A DNA stretch of 64,000 bases from Brucellaceae bacterium (GCA_020637775.1 JACKJV010000004.1:1-64000); one strand, 5' to 3'; positions 31,602-41,145 are shown, counted from the first letter of the stretch. Program-made: numbers and translations. The notes: generated from the letters alone by a model not told the origin.

Positions 31602-32901
31602 GGGACTGTCAGGAATCCTGTGTCAGGGGCCGGTTGATCGTCATTCGGTGACGAACCGTTCCTGGAACTGGATTGCGAACTGGGTCTTCGCTTCCGTCCA
31701 TTCCCTTGGCTGCATTTTCCACTGCGCACTTACATCGCGCAAGACCAGGAAGATCAGTTTCATTGCGGCATCATCGTTCGGAAAGTGCCCCCGGATCTTG
31801 ACGGCGCGCCGTAACTTCGAGTTCAGCGCCTCGATGGCGTTCGTCGTGTAGATGATCCTGCGCACAGCCTCACTGAAGGCAAAGAACGGGATGACCCTGT
31901 CCCAGTTGCGATGCCAGCTCTGGGCGATGGCCGGATATTTGTGCCCCCATGGCCCGGCCTCGAAGGCCAGAAGCGCACGCATCCCCGCTTCGGCATCGGT
32001 CGCACGGTAAATCTCGCGGAGCGCGGGAACAACCGGCTTGCGGTCTTTCCAGGACACGAAGTCCAGACTGTGCCGGATGAGGTGAACGACGCATGTTTGC
32101 ACGATCGTCGCCGGAAACGCTGCGTTGATCGCCTCGGGAAAGCCCTTCAGGCCGTCGACGATCGCGATGAGAATGTCTTCGACGCCACGGTTCTTCAGTT
32201 CGTTCATGACACGCAGCCAGAACTTCGCGCCCTCCGACGTCTCGATCCAGATGCCGAGAATGTCCTTGGTGCCATCAGACTGGATGCCGAGCGCCAGATA
32301 GACGGCCTTGTTGCGCACCAATCCTTCATCCCTGATCTTCACGCGCATGGCGTCGAAAAAGATCAGAGGATAGCAGCGCTCGAGCGGCCGGTTCTGCCAT
32401 TCCGTCACCGTCTCCAGCACCGCATCCGTAATCGTCGAGATCAGGTCAGGCGAGACATCGAGGCCGTAGATCTCCTGAAGATGCCCCTGGATCTCACGCA
32501 CGCTCATGCCCCGGGCATACATCGAGATGATTTTGCCGTCGAAGCCGGGAAACCGGCGCTGGTATCGCGCGATCAGCTTGGGATCGAACGTCCCCTCCCG
32601 GTCGCGCGGCACCTTCAGTTCGATCCGCGATGTCTCCGAGATGACGGTCTTGGCGGAATAGCCGTTGCGGCGATTGCTCTTTCCGGCCGCAGCCTCGCCG
32701 GCAAGGTGATCGTCCAGTTCCGCGTTCAAAACCCGGTTCGCCAGTGCTTTCTTCAGCTCATCGACGAGGCCGCCGTCGGCGAAAACCTTCGCAGGATCAC
32801 GTCCTGCCAGAAGCTGGTCCAATACGTCCTTCTTGATAGCCATAGTCGCACTCCTTCTGTGCTCTCACTATGGCCCCTGACACAGGATTCCTGACAGTCC
32901 C
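31602..32901 (-). mobile_element. IS256-family element with 9-bp target duplication (1300 bp)
   Basis: Near-perfect inverted repeats of about 30 bp: GGGACTGTCAGGAATCC from 31602 inward and the same sequence inward from 32901 on the other strand. Direct repeats TCAGCCTTC at 31593-31601 and 32902-32910 form a 9-bp target duplication, typical for IS256. The transposase is intact. The ends are nearly identical and the duplication perfect, so the insertion looks recent. A related end fragment recurs near 60604. Confidence 0.95.
31641..32843 (-). CDS. IS256-family transposase (mutator type)
   Basis: A 400-residue transposase. The DDE core is visible: IFFDAMRVKIRDEG (first D), ILIAIVDGLKGFPEAI (second D), and the C-terminal region after YTTNAIEALNSKLRRAVK that carries the Glu. 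The CVVHLIRHSLDFVSWKDRK stretch is the family C/H motif. An N-terminal ~90 residues bind the ends. Full family length, no disruption. It probably moves by copy-out of a circular intermediate, as known for the family. Confidence 0.95.
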   Translation of the reverse strand: MAIKKDVLDQLLAGRDPAKVFADGGLVDELKKALANRVLNAELDDHLAGEAAAGKSNRRNGYSAKTVISETSRIELKVPRDREGTFDPKLIARYQRRFPGFDGKIISMYARGMSVREIQGHLQEIYGLDVSPDLISTITDAVLETVTEWQNRPLERCYPLIFFDAMRVKIRDEGLVRNKAVYLALGIQSDGTKDILGIWIETSEGAKFWLRVMNELKNRGVEDILIAIVDGLKGFPEAINAAFPATIVQTCVVHLIRHSLDFVSWKDRKPVVPALREIYRATDAEAGMRALLAFEAGPWGHKYPAIAQSWHRNWDRVIPFFAFSEAVRRIIYTTNAIEALNSKLRRAVKIRGHFPNDDAAMKLIFLVLRDVSAQWKMQPREWTEAKTQFAIQFQERFVTE

Positions 32902-34511
32902 TCAGCCTTCCGCCTTAATCCCTGCCGAGTTGAGCGTGGAGGCAGTGCATCACAGACCCGAAGTGATCGCCGTCACCGCACATGGTCAGTCCCGAGGTTG
33001 CAGGTGTCCCGAATGCGGAACGACCTCCCATCGTGTTCATAGTCGCTATTCTCGGACGATCACCGATCTGCCGTGTGCGGGCCGAAAGATCAAATTGCAC
33101 CTGACGGTCAGACGCTTCGTCTGCAATGTCGTCCATTGCCGCCGGAAGATTTTCGCAGAGCGTTTCGGTGATGGCGTGATCCGACCCATGGCCCGCCGGA
33201 CAGCGCGCCTGGAGACCTTGGTTCACCATCTCGCTTTGGCATTGGGTGGTCGGCCAGCGGCACGGTTCGCAGATCGTCTCGGATTACCGGTTAGCAATGA
33301 TACGCTGCTTCGAACCGTTCGCCGATATGATCGACCACCACCACCGCCGCCAAGCGTCATCGGCATTGACGACTGGGCGTGGCGTCGCAATCACCGATAT
33401 GGCACGATCATCTGCGATCTCGAACGGCGAAAGACGATCGCGTTGTTGCCCGACCGAGAACCCTCAACCGCAAAGGCTTGGCTGGCCGAGCAGCCGCAAA
33501 TCGAAATCGTCGCTCGAGACCGCGGCGGCGGGTATGGGCATGCTGCTGCACAGGCCCTGCCACACGCCGAACAGGTCGCCGACCGCTGGCATCTGATGGA
33601 AAACGCCAGCCACGCCTTTCTTGACGCCGTTCGCAAGTCGATGCGGCAGGTCCGCATTGCAATCGGCACAGCAACTGTAAATCCAAAGCTTCTGACAGCC
33701 GCCGAACGACTGCAATATGAGGGATATCTGCGGCGTGAAGAGGCAAATGCTGTCATCCGTGGTCTCGTCAGCGAAGGCGTATCCATCAAGGAGATCGTGC
33801 GCAGAACCGGGCATAGCCGAAAGCTGGTTCGCAGTGTCGTCCGTGGCCAGCGAACCGACATCTTTCGGATCCGGCAAACTTCCCTGGAACCGCATCTCCC
33901 TTGGCTTGAAGCGCAATGGGACGCCGGATTGCGGAACGGCGCTGAACTTTGGCGGCAGCTTCGATTGGCTGGCTTCGGCGGCGGTCTCCGTGTTGTCACC
34001 GAATGGGCAACACGGCGAAGGCGTGCCGAAAAGGCTGAGAACGGACTCGGACATGCGCCGGCTGCGCGCACTATCGTCCGCCTAATGACGCTTGAACGCA
34101 ACAACCTGACCAAGGCTCAAACGATGACAGTCGCCGCCATCGAAGAGAAGCTACCGGATCTTGTCGAGGCCAGAGATGTTGTGGAGAGCTTCCACGAAAT
34201 GCTGCGGCGCAAGTCCAAAGATGATCTGGACACGTGGATCGACCGCGCAGCAGCAAGCTTGGTCGCTCCATTCGCGAACGGCATCATCCGCGACCGGGCA
34301 GCGGTTCAGAATGCAATCACCTCAATTTGGTCGAACGGTCAGACGGAGGGCCAGATCACCAAGCTGAAACTTATCAAGCGCCAGATGTACGGACGCGGGA
34401 AACTCGATTTGCTTGAGGCACGTATTGTGGGAGCACCCTGATATCATCGAGATTGCGTCAGAGCCGAATAAGGACCCCGTTTTGGAGTGCGCCCCTGCGG
34501 GTGGACATCAA

Positions 34512-34820
34512 TCAGGCTGCTGTTTTGCCAGTCTGCCGGATGTGTTGATCCTCAAATTGCTGCGGGCTCAGATAGCCGAGCGCGGAATGGAGCCTGCGTT
34601 TGTTGTAGACTTCCTCGATGAAGCGGGGAAGGTGTTCGGCGACATCCTCGAATGTTTCGAAGGCCATCGGATAGACTGCCTCGACCTTCAGCGTCTTCAT
34701 GAAGCTCTCGGCCTTGGCGTTATCGTATGGATTGCCTGTGCGACCCATGGAGCCGACTAGGCCGTTCGTGCTCAGTTCATTGCGATAGAGCTCGGCAGCG
34801 TATTGGGCGGATTCAAACGG
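34512..34820 (-). pseudogene. IS3-family orfB, C-terminal fragment
   Basis: The frame reads [39 protein letters not shown] and [16 protein letters not shown], the end of an IS3 OrfB with the catalytic Glu (AKAESF). The upstream SDRGSQY box is missing: the sequence changes just before QYAAEL, near 34815, into IS30-derived DNA. It is not functional. Confidence 0.82.
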
Positions 34821-34845
34821 TCGTCGCAACACCAACAGTGTGTCC

Positions 34846-35778
34846 TTATGGCAGCAACTCGTCAAGCGCTTCTGCCGGCGTTTTCCAGCCCAGGGCCTTC
34901 CTCGGTCGAGCATTCAAGGTTGCTGCCACAGCGGCGATTTCATCGGCACTGTGGATGCTGAGATCGGTACCTTTCGGAAAATACTGACGCAGCAGCCCAT
35001 TGGTGTTCTCGTTCGTGCCACGCTGCCACGGGCTTTGCGGATCGCAGAAGTAGACCTGGACACCGGCATCGATCTTGAGGCGGTCATGCTGGGCCATTTC
35101 CGCCCCCTGATTCCAAGTCAGCGAACGGCGGAGATTTTCGGGTAAAGTGACAATGGTGCGCGTAATCGCGTCGCGCACGGCTTCGGCCCCGTGTCCCGCA
35201 AGCGCAGGGCCGTTCTTCATGCGCGGAGCTTCGCCATGCCCGGCGAGCCGGGGAAGATGAAGCAGCATCGTGAAGCGCGTCGTACGCTCGACCAGCGTAC
35301 CGATTGCCGAACTGCCAAGCCCAAGGATGAGGTCACCCTCCCAGTGACCCGGCACCGCGCGATCAGCCGCTTCGGCGGGACGTTGACTGATCATAATCTC
35401 CGGCGAGACAAAACCCTTGCCTCGCCTGCATACGCGCGCCCGGGGCACCCGCAACACGCGTCATGTTCGCAAGCAGGTCGTCAGTTCGCGGCGCAGCGCT
35501 CCCCGGCCCTGAACAAAGAGGGCCTGATAGATGGCTTCGTGGCTGATGCGCATCGTCCTGTCTTCCGGGAAATCTATCGGCAAGCGACGAGCAATCTGCT
35601 CCGGGCTCCAGGCCCTGGCCCATCGCCGATCCTTTCGCGGACCATGCCGACGGCCCGTCTACGGAACGACGGGCCCCGGAACGGAAGCACCGCTTGGGGT
35701 CATGACGGCGCCGGCCAGTCTCTGCTCCACATAAGTGCGCAAGGTTCCATTGAGTGCAAGCTTGGTCGGTTTTGCGGA
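34846..35778 (-). pseudogene. IS30-family transposase, truncated and with two in-frame stops
   Basis: One frame carries ARSAKPTKLALNGTLRTYVE, RAWSPEQIARRLPIDFPED, GHWEGDLILG and CDPQSPWQRGTNENTNGLLR, the IS30 layout with catalytic D and E. It is interrupted by TAG at 35659-35661 (between VPGPVVP and TGRRHGP) and TGA at 35461-35463 (between TTCLRT and RVLRVPR). Both are single-codon changes in the same frame. The N-terminal helix-turn-helix is absent. It therefore cannot give a full transposase. Confidence 0.82.
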
Positions 35779-35788
35779 TCTCGCGCTC

Positions 35789-36022
35789 CTAACGGAGAAT
35801 TTCATTCTCCTTGCGCAATCGGGCCAGCTCCCTGGCGGCATCCTCGTGCGGGCCTGCCAAAAGATCGGCTTCCCGGTATTGTCGCATCCAGCGGGTTAGC
35901 GTGGATAGACCAAGTCCCAAATCCTGCGCGACCTGGCTGATCGTGCGCCGGCTCGTTTCCGTCAGCCGAACGGCTTCCTTCTTGAAATCTTCCGTGAAAA
36001 CGCGTCGATCTGGTTTGCCCAT
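35789..36022 (-). pseudogene. IS3-family orfA, ended by a nonsense codon
   Basis: Reads MGKPDRRVFTEDFKKEAVRL then helix-turn-helix SQVAQDLGLGLSTLTRWMRQY and a coiled coil ending RLRKENEILR. The next codon is TAG (35789-35791) where family members have Gln (NEILRQER), and the following codons (ERE) continue the family sequence. It then runs into IS30 DNA. The start is set at the MGKPDRR methionine. Confidence 0.8.
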
Positions 36023-36060
36023 CGGGTCCTCCTGTTGCGTCAAACGCTATCAGAAAGTCC

Positions 36061-36405
36061 CTCCACTTTTCCCGGGCAAGTCCAGGGTGATGAACAAGAA
36101 GATGGATAGCTGGCGTAGGGGAAGCAGATTCTCGCCTTCCGCGACGAGTTCATGGCTTGACTTTCCCCGCGATCTTTCCGAGGGTTCAGCCATGATCACG
36201 ATCTCTCCGATTCAGATTATTAATAGGGTGTGCCCAATCGCGGGCACCTGACCCCCGGCTAGGTCGCGTCGCGCCCCGGCCGTGGGGCACAAGCAGCTTG
36301 TCAACTCAGGGGCACAGGCTGCGATAGAGCGACACCAAATCACGTTCATCATACCAAGCATGACTCTCAACTTTGTTGATGAGTGCAGACCAATGGGTGG
36401 TCAGC
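36061..36405. other. intergenic, no gene recognised
   Basis: Between the IS mosaic and the first rnk-like gene. It may include an IS terminus at its left side, and a short repeat-like stretch (GGGTGTGCCCAATCGCGGGCACC, near 36227-36249) can fold as an imperfect hairpin. No gene seen. Confidence 0.4.
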
Positions 36406-36858
36406 ATGGCCTCGCGTACAAATCACATCAGAAAACCAACCATCATCATGAGCCGTTCTGACCATGAACGGCTGTCGAAACTTGCCGACTCACTTTCTGC
36501 AAGAAGTCCGGAGGTCGCAGACCAACTGTTCAACGAATTGGATAGAACGCGTGTTGTCGATGACCGAAAAATCGGCGCCAACGTTGTCCAGATTGGCTCA
36601 CTCGTCACCTTTGTAACCGAGAAGGGTGAAGAACGAACGGTTACACTTGTTTTGCCCATCGATGCGGATATCGCAAACGCAACCGTATCAGTGTTTACGC
36701 CGATCGGCGCTGCACTGATCGGGCTGTCTTCGGGCCAGTCGATAGACTGGATGGGTCGCGATGGGCGATCGCATCGACTGACAGTGATTAAAGTAAGCCA
36801 GCCAACAGCCGCTTCTCCTGGCGACGATTCCTCCGATCACGCTGGATACGTGAAATGA
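36406..36858 (+). CDS. rnk: Rnk-like nucleoside diphosphate kinase regulator (GreA/B C-terminal fold)
   Basis: A 150-residue protein with the Rnk arrangement: N-terminal KPTIIMSRSDHERLSKLADSL, then the GreA/GreB C-terminal FKBP-like domain (VVQIGSLVTFVTEKGEERTVTLVLP, SVFTPIGAALIGLSSGQSIDW). The long acidic coiled coil that lets GreA enter RNA polymerase is missing, as is usual for Rnk. Known Rnk proteins bind RNA polymerase and affect nucleotide pools. Which ATG is used is uncertain; 36406 and 36448 are both possible. A divergent relative follows at 37005. Confidence 0.85.
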   Translation: MASRTNHIRKPTIIMSRSDHERLSKLADSLSARSPEVADQLFNELDRTRVVDDRKIGANVVQIGSLVTFVTEKGEERTVTLVLPIDADIANATVSVFTPIGAALIGLSSGQSIDWMGRDGRSHRLTVIKVSQPTAASPGDDSSDHAGYVK

Positions 36859-37004
36859 CGCGCCGCCGGTCATTCTGTCGGCTTTCCCTGTTCGGAGGCT
36901 GTCTCATCGCAGGATTCTAGCCCCTGTGCCGCGTGTCGCGGCCCAGGGGAACTCCGCTGTACAATGAACCTGGCCGCTCCCTTGTGGGGCGATGGAGCAC
37001 TGCG

Positions 37005-37463
37005 ATGTCAAATCAAGCCTGCATTCTGTCCACGAAAGATCACACCATTCTGGAAGTCTTGTACGATCGTTACAGGGGGCGCGGAGATCCATTGGCGTTT
37101 CTGCTTCGCCGAAAGCTGGAATCCGCTGTTGTCGTCTTTCGGGAGGATGTCCCGGAAAATGTTGCGACACTGAACAGTCGTGTCCGGTTCTCCGCAAACC
37201 GTGATGGAGCACAAACGAGAATCATTTCCTACGGAACGCTGCAGCCGGTCGGAATGTACATTCCAATCACGTCCCCTAGGGGCTTGGCGTTGATCGGTCT
37301 TTCGGAAGGAGAGGAATTCCGGATTCCGTACCGAGATGGCGGGATATTCCAAATCGAACTTCGAGAAGTCCTCTACCAACCTGAAAAGGCGCGTCGGGAA
37401 GCATCCGGTTCTTCTTCCGAGAGCCCATTCTTGGGATTGCGGCCCCAGCTAAAGCTTGTGTGA
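37005..37463 (+). CDS. second Rnk-like protein, diverged
   Basis: A 152-residue protein. The central part is a GreA C-terminal-like domain (ATLNSRVRFSANRDGAQTRII, YIPITSPRGLALIGLSEGEEFRIPY), again without the N-terminal coiled coil. The N-terminal ~60 residues (TILEVLYDRYRGRGDPLAFLLRRKLESA) resemble the short helical region of Rnk. Similarity to the upstream rnk is weak except in the fold-defining segment. A GGAGC sequence precedes the ATG at 37005. It could be an Rnk with altered target. Confidence 0.75.
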   Translation: MSNQACILSTKDHTILEVLYDRYRGRGDPLAFLLRRKLESAVVVFREDVPENVATLNSRVRFSANRDGAQTRIISYGTLQPVGMYIPITSPRGLALIGLSEGEEFRIPYRDGGIFQIELREVLYQPEKARREASGSSSESPFLGLRPQLKLV

Positions 37464-37578
37464 GGCTTCTGACCAAGCGGGCGGGGAATTTTCCATGGGC
37501 GCAACGAAGGGCAGGGAGCCCTTCGTGAACGGCTTATTTGACTTCCCGCGAAACGGATAATCGACCGGAGCGAAGAGT

Positions 37579-38835
37579 ATGAAGGTCATTGTGTTTGGCG
37601 CCGGCGTGATCGGCGTCACGACAGCTTATTACCTGGCCAGGGCGGGCCACGAAGTCGAAGTGATTGATCGCGGTGAGACACCCGCTTGTGAAACCAGTTT
37701 CGCAAACGCAGGTCAGATCTCGCCGGGATACGCTTCACCATGGGCTGGCCCGGGAGTGCCGTTGAAAGCATTGAAATGGCTCACCATGCGCCATGGTCCG
37801 CTCGTTATCCGTCCGAAGATGGATCCTGCGATGTGGGCATGGATGTTCACAATGCTGCGGAATTGCACTTCGAGCCGCTATGCATTGAACAAGTCTCGAA
37901 TGGTTCCGCTCGCTGAGTACAGCCGCGACTGCCTGCGCGCGTTACGCCAGGAGACAGCGATTTCGTATGACGAGCGAAGCCAGGGCACGCTGCAGCTGTT
38001 CCGTTCGCAGAAGCAGCTCGAGTCAATCGCCCGCGATGTCGATATCCTGAAGGAATTAAATGTTCCGTTCGAGGTCCTTGATCGTAACGGCTGTATCCTG
38101 CATGAGCCTGCGCTCGGCGATGCGCCCACCGGATTTGTCGGAGGACTGAGGCTGCCAGGCGACGAGACCGGTGACTGCAGGCTTTTCACCGAGCGCCTTG
38201 CCGGGGTTGCAAGGACTATGGGCGTCAGGTTTTCCTTCGGCACAGAGTTGTTTTCGCTCACAACAAATGGCCGGATCATAACTTCAGCGATTACCTCAAG
38301 CGGGCGGAGATCTGCCGAAGCCTATGTTGTTGCGTTGGGAAGCTATTCGCCGGCGATGCTGAAGCCACTGGGGATCAAATTGCCCATCTATCCGGTCAAG
38401 GGCTACTCGCTCACAATACCGATCACGGACGAGGCAAAGGCTCCGGACTCCACGGTGATGGACGAGTCATACAAGACCGCAATCACACGGCTGGGAAACA
38501 GGATCCGTGTCGGTGGTACCGCTGAGCTCGCCGGCTTCAACAATGCCTTGAGTGCAAGACGTCGGGCGGCCCTTGAACACTCATTTGGTGACCTCTTTCC
38601 CTATGCTGGCGATGTGCATGAAGCGACCTTCTGGAGTGGTTTGCGCCCGATGACACCTGACGGTCCCCCGATTGTTGGCGCAACACCTTTCGAAGGGCTC
38701 TATCTGAACACTGGCCATGGGACCTTGGGATGGACCATGGCTTGCGGGTCCGGGAAAGTAGTTTCCGATATCATCAGTTCACGGACGCCTGATCTGGACA
38801 TTGCCGGACTTGGCATGTCGCGGTTCAGGAAATGA
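37579..38835 (+). CDS. dadA: D-amino acid dehydrogenase
   Basis: A 418-residue FAD-dependent oxidoreductase. The dinucleotide-binding motif [25 protein letters not shown] begins the protein, followed by the DadA hallmark [26 protein letters not shown]-terminal [16 protein letters not shown] and [16 protein letters not shown] complete the fold. It oxidises D-amino acids (mainly D-alanine) to keto acids, passing electrons to the respiratory chain at the membrane. No alr/dadX racemase or Lrp-type regulator lies next to it. It appears to be a single-gene unit. Confidence 0.93.
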   Translation: MKVIVFGAGVIGVTTAYYLARAGHEVEVIDRGETPACETSFANAGQISPGYASPWAGPGVPLKALKWLTMRHGPLVIRPKMDPAMWAWMFTMLRNCTSSRYALNKSRMVPLAEYSRDCLRALRQETAISYDERSQGTLQLFRSQKQLESIARDVDILKELNVPFEVLDRNGCILHEPALGDAPTGFVGGLRLPGDETGDCRLFTERLAGVARTMGVRFSFGTELFSLTTNGRIITSAITSSGRRSAEAYVVALGSYSPAMLKPLGIKLPIYPVKGYSLTIPITDEAKAPDSTVMDESYKTAITRLGNRIRVGGTAELAGFNNALSARRRAALEHSFGDLFPYAGDVHEATFWSGLRPMTPDGPPIVGATPFEGLYLNTGHGTLGWTMACGSGKVVSDIISSRTPDLDIAGLGMSRFRK

Positions 38836-39009
38836 GATCTTCCGTTGTCCGAGCTTACCATGCCGCCGCGGACTTCAGGACAAGATCACGATGGGGCCAT
38901 CGTCCAAACCGTTCGGTTCGCATGGACCGGCACTTACACATCGGGCTCATTGCGCCTTGTAGTCGTGGGCTTTACGCGTGTATCGCGGTCGGTACGCGGC
39001 GCAATGGAA

Positions 39010-39708
39010 TTACCGGGCAAATTCGATGCTCTCCTCGGTCACGATGACGTCGAGGGAAATGTCGTGGGGCTGCGGAAATATCGTGTCCAGGCGTGCGGCG
39101 GCATATCCTATCCCGATCGTGAAGGGCCGGGGCGTCAACGCTGCCAGCGTCCGGTCGAAATAGCCGCCACCATAGCCGAGGCGATAGCCGTCGCCGGTCC
39201 AGCCGACGACGGGTGCCAGGGTGATAGAGGAAATGACTTCGGGCGCGTCCGGCGGCGGAACCGGGATACCCCAGTCGCCTCTCACCATCTTTGTTTCGGG
39301 TGTCCAGCGGCGGAAGACCAGCGGGGCCTGTTTCACCTCGACCACGGGCAGCGCCACCGTGACGCCAGCCTTGTGCAGTTCATTCATCAGGGGGCGCAGG
39401 TCCGGCTCACCCTTGATGGGCCAGTATGCGGAAAAGACTTGGCCGCGCATGTCGCCGAACCGCTTTCGAAGATATGTCCGCAGGTGGGCTGCAAGCGTCT
39501 CGCCGGCGGATTTCCGCTCGGCCACCGACAGGGTCATTCTCTGGGCGCGCAGGCGGGTTCGTTCCGCCTTCCTCCACCGGGCGACATCGCGGGCCTGTTC
39601 GGGATCGACGCTCAGCGGGTCGAAGTAGTCGGGGGCGATCTCGGCCGCGTAGCAAGGTGGTGACGCATAGCCACGGGCGGCGGTTGTCCTCTCGAACTTG
39701 TCCTTCAT
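39010..39708 (-). CDS. 5-formyltetrahydrofolate cyclo-ligase
   Basis: A 232-residue member of the 5-FTHF cyclo-ligase family (ATP-dependent conversion of 5-formyl-THF to 5,10-methenyl-THF). Visible signatures are the N-terminal KAERTRLRAQR-type helix, FSAYWPIKGEPDLRPLM, and the signature GYRLGYGGGYFDRTLA. A ~50-residue N-terminal extension (YFDPLSVDPEQARDVARW) precedes the domain. It is the last gene of the leftward operon; its ATG overlaps the stop of the nitronate monooxygenase gene. Folate repair in a nitrosative-stress operon is unusual. Confidence 0.9.
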   Translation of the reverse strand: MKDKFERTTAARGYASPPCYAAEIAPDYFDPLSVDPEQARDVARWRKAERTRLRAQRMTLSVAERKSAGETLAAHLRTYLRKRFGDMRGQVFSAYWPIKGEPDLRPLMNELHKAGVTVALPVVEVKQAPLVFRRWTPETKMVRGDWGIPVPPPDAPEVISSITLAPVVGWTGDGYRLGYGGGYFDRTLAALTPRPFTIGIGYAAARLDTIFPQPHDISLDVIVTEESIEFAR

Positions 39709-40745
39709 GATGCCACCTTGGATTTCAACGCGCCTCTTCTGCCCAATGCTTCTTTCGCTTGTACAACGATGTCGCGGAGGCGCGTCTGTGCAGGAACGAC
39801 ATTGCGGATTTCGCTTGCGCTCAACCCGGCGTAGAGTGCCATTTCTTCGAGGCTTCCCGTTGTCGTGCGCAGGGGTGAATCCGTGCTGTAACGCAGGCGC
39901 GGTTGTTCGCCATCCCAGGCAATCGGCTGACGTGGAAGCGTTTCCGGATCATGGCCCAGCAATTGGCCATCGAGTTTCCGGGTCACGCTGTTGCCGATCA
40001 CGCGCACCGCAGCTCCTGCCGACAAGTTCAATACGAAGACGTCGGTCAAAACCGTCTCTTCCGCCGTTGCATCGACCACCCGTGACTTGTGGTAAGGATG
40101 TGCGAAGGACTCTTCGGTTGCCAGAAAGGCGGTTCCGCATTGCACACCGCTGGCGCCGATCGCGAGAGCCGCAGCCAGGCCTTCTCCCGTTCCAATGCCG
40201 CCGGAAACCACGACTGGAAGCCTCGTGCGCGCCAGAATCCGTTCCGCAAGATCAAGAGCGGGCGCTCGACCGTGAACATGGCCACCGGCTTCGATGCCTT
40301 GGGCAATGATGACATCGGCACCTGCATCTTCTGCCATCTGTGCTGCTTCAACGGTTCCGACCTGGTGAAGAACCAGGCCGCCGGCGGCTTTGACGCGGGT
40401 GAGCGCATTTGGAACAACGTCCCAGAAGAACGAAAAGGCGGTGACGCCGAGTTCCAGGCAAAGTGCGATCTGGGCATCGAGCAAGCCGGGCTCCGTCGCA
40501 GCCGGGATCAGATTGACGGCGAATGGTCGGTCCGTCGCCGCCTGCATTGCCTTGATCTCGTCGGCGATCACGCCGGGGGCTTCACGCACCATGCCCAATG
40601 TCCCAAAACCGCCCGCATTGGCCACGGCGGAAGCCAGATCCCACCGGGATACTCCGCCCATGCCGGCAAGAAGGACTGGCACCTTGCAGCCAAGCAGGTC
40701 GCAAAGCGGTGTATGCAGTGAACCGTCGTCGTCTGATCCGCTCAT
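39705..40745 (-). CDS. nitronate monooxygenase / 2-nitropropane dioxygenase family
   Basis: A 346-residue FMN-dependent TIM-barrel protein. VPVLLAGMGGVSRWDLASAVANAGGFGTLG is the family start, AQGIEAGGHVHGR holds the phosphate-binding and active-site His, and VVVSGGIGTGEGLAAALAIGASGVQCGTAFLATEES closes the FMN site. It oxidises nitroalkanes or nitronates, and some relatives act on nitrosated products. The ATG at 40745 fits family length. Placement with globin and hemerythrin genes behind an NsrR-type regulator suggests a detoxifying role for nitro compounds formed under nitrosative stress. Confidence 0.9.
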   Translation of the reverse strand: MSGSDDDGSLHTPLCDLLGCKVPVLLAGMGGVSRWDLASAVANAGGFGTLGMVREAPGVIADEIKAMQAATDRPFAVNLIPAATEPGLLDAQIALCLELGVTAFSFFWDVVPNALTRVKAAGGLVLHQVGTVEAAQMAEDAGADVIIAQGIEAGGHVHGRAPALDLAERILARTRLPVVVSGGIGTGEGLAAALAIGASGVQCGTAFLATEESFAHPYHKSRVVDATAEETVLTDVFVLNLSAGAAVRVIGNSVTRKLDGQLLGHDPETLPRQPIAWDGEQPRLRYSTDSPLRTTTGSLEEMALYAGLSASEIRNVVPAQTRLRDIVVQAKEALGRRGALKSKVAS

Positions 40746-40749
40746 GGCC

Positions 40750-41145
40750 CTATTCCCCGGAGAGGTATTGTCGAAGGTAATCGCGCAATACGATGGCGTT
40801 GTTGTGCTCCTCATCCTTCGATGCATAGAGGAGCGTGACGACACCCTCTCGCGCATGATCGGCGAGTTTCTGGATCAGCTCATCATTCATGGCGAGTTCC
40901 ATCTCGTATCGTTTCCTGAACGCCTGCCACTCTTCCGGATGAGCATGGAACCAGTGCCGCAGCTCGTTGCTTGGTGCGATGTCCTTGCACCATGCAGACA
41001 GCCTGGCGCGTGTCTTTGCCACACCGCGCGGCCAGAGACGGTCCACAAGGATGCGTTTCCCATCGGAAACACGGGCGGCGCGGTAGATGCGCTTGGCACT
41101 AATTCGCTCTTGAGGCGCATCAGGGACCGGCGGTCTGGGTGGCAT
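40750..41145 (-). CDS. DUF488 domain-containing protein
   Basis: A 131-residue protein with the DUF488 pattern: KRIYRAARVSDGKRILVDRLWPRGV, LSAWCKDIAPSNELRHWFHAHPEEWQAFRKRY, and VVTLLYASKDEEHNNA. Function is not established for this family. It is often found in operons with globins, hemerythrins and cco genes in alphaproteobacteria. The start overlaps the upstream stop (TGATG) and the stop is 4 bp from the next start, so it is translationally coupled on both sides. Confidence 0.88.
   Translation of the reverse strand: MPPRPPVPDAPQERISAKRIYRAARVSDGKRILVDRLWPRGVAKTRARLSAWCKDIAPSNELRHWFHAHPEEWQAFRKRYEMELAMNDELIQKLADHAREGVVTLLYASKDEEHNNAIVLRDYLRQYLSGE

Larger units (their letters stand above)
31579..34441 (+). 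pseudogene. ISL3-family transposase, split by IS256 near its start
   Basis: The start codon and first seven codons lie at 31579-31601 (MRAYFQPS..). The rest resumes after the IS256 at 32902 and reads SALIPAELSVEAVHH... to 34441, about 517 residues once joined. Zinc-finger cysteines (CRCPECGTT), the helix-turn-helix and the DDE domain (GIDDWAWRRNHRYGT, DRGGGY, ..QTEGQITKLKLIKRQMYGR) are all present downstream. A downstream ATG at 32870 lies inside the IS256 end and leaves the frame open, so a protein lacking only the first residues could be made. Activity is uncertain. Confidence 0.88.
31513..34465 (+). mobile_element. ISL3-family element with 8-bp target duplication, split by IS256
   Basis: Ends are imperfect inverted repeats: left GGGTCTGACTCATTCTCG from 31513, right (reverse complement) GGCTCTGACGCAATCTCG ending at 34465. 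Both continue with ATGATAT. Direct repeats GAATAAGG lie at 31505-31512 and 34466-34473, the 8-bp duplication expected for ISL3. The interior is interrupted by an IS256 element at 31602-32901. Without that insertion and its duplication the element would be about 1.64 kb. Confidence 0.93.
34474..36060 (-). mobile_element. degraded IS3/IS30 mosaic
   Basis: Three transposase remnants lie in one direction: an IS3-type orfA at the right, an IS30-type transposase in the middle and the C-terminus of an IS3-type orfB at the left. The simplest reading is an IS3 element entered by an IS30 element, followed by deletions and point mutations. No intact terminal repeats were defined. This block is unrelated to IS copies A-C. 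Confidence 0.7.
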
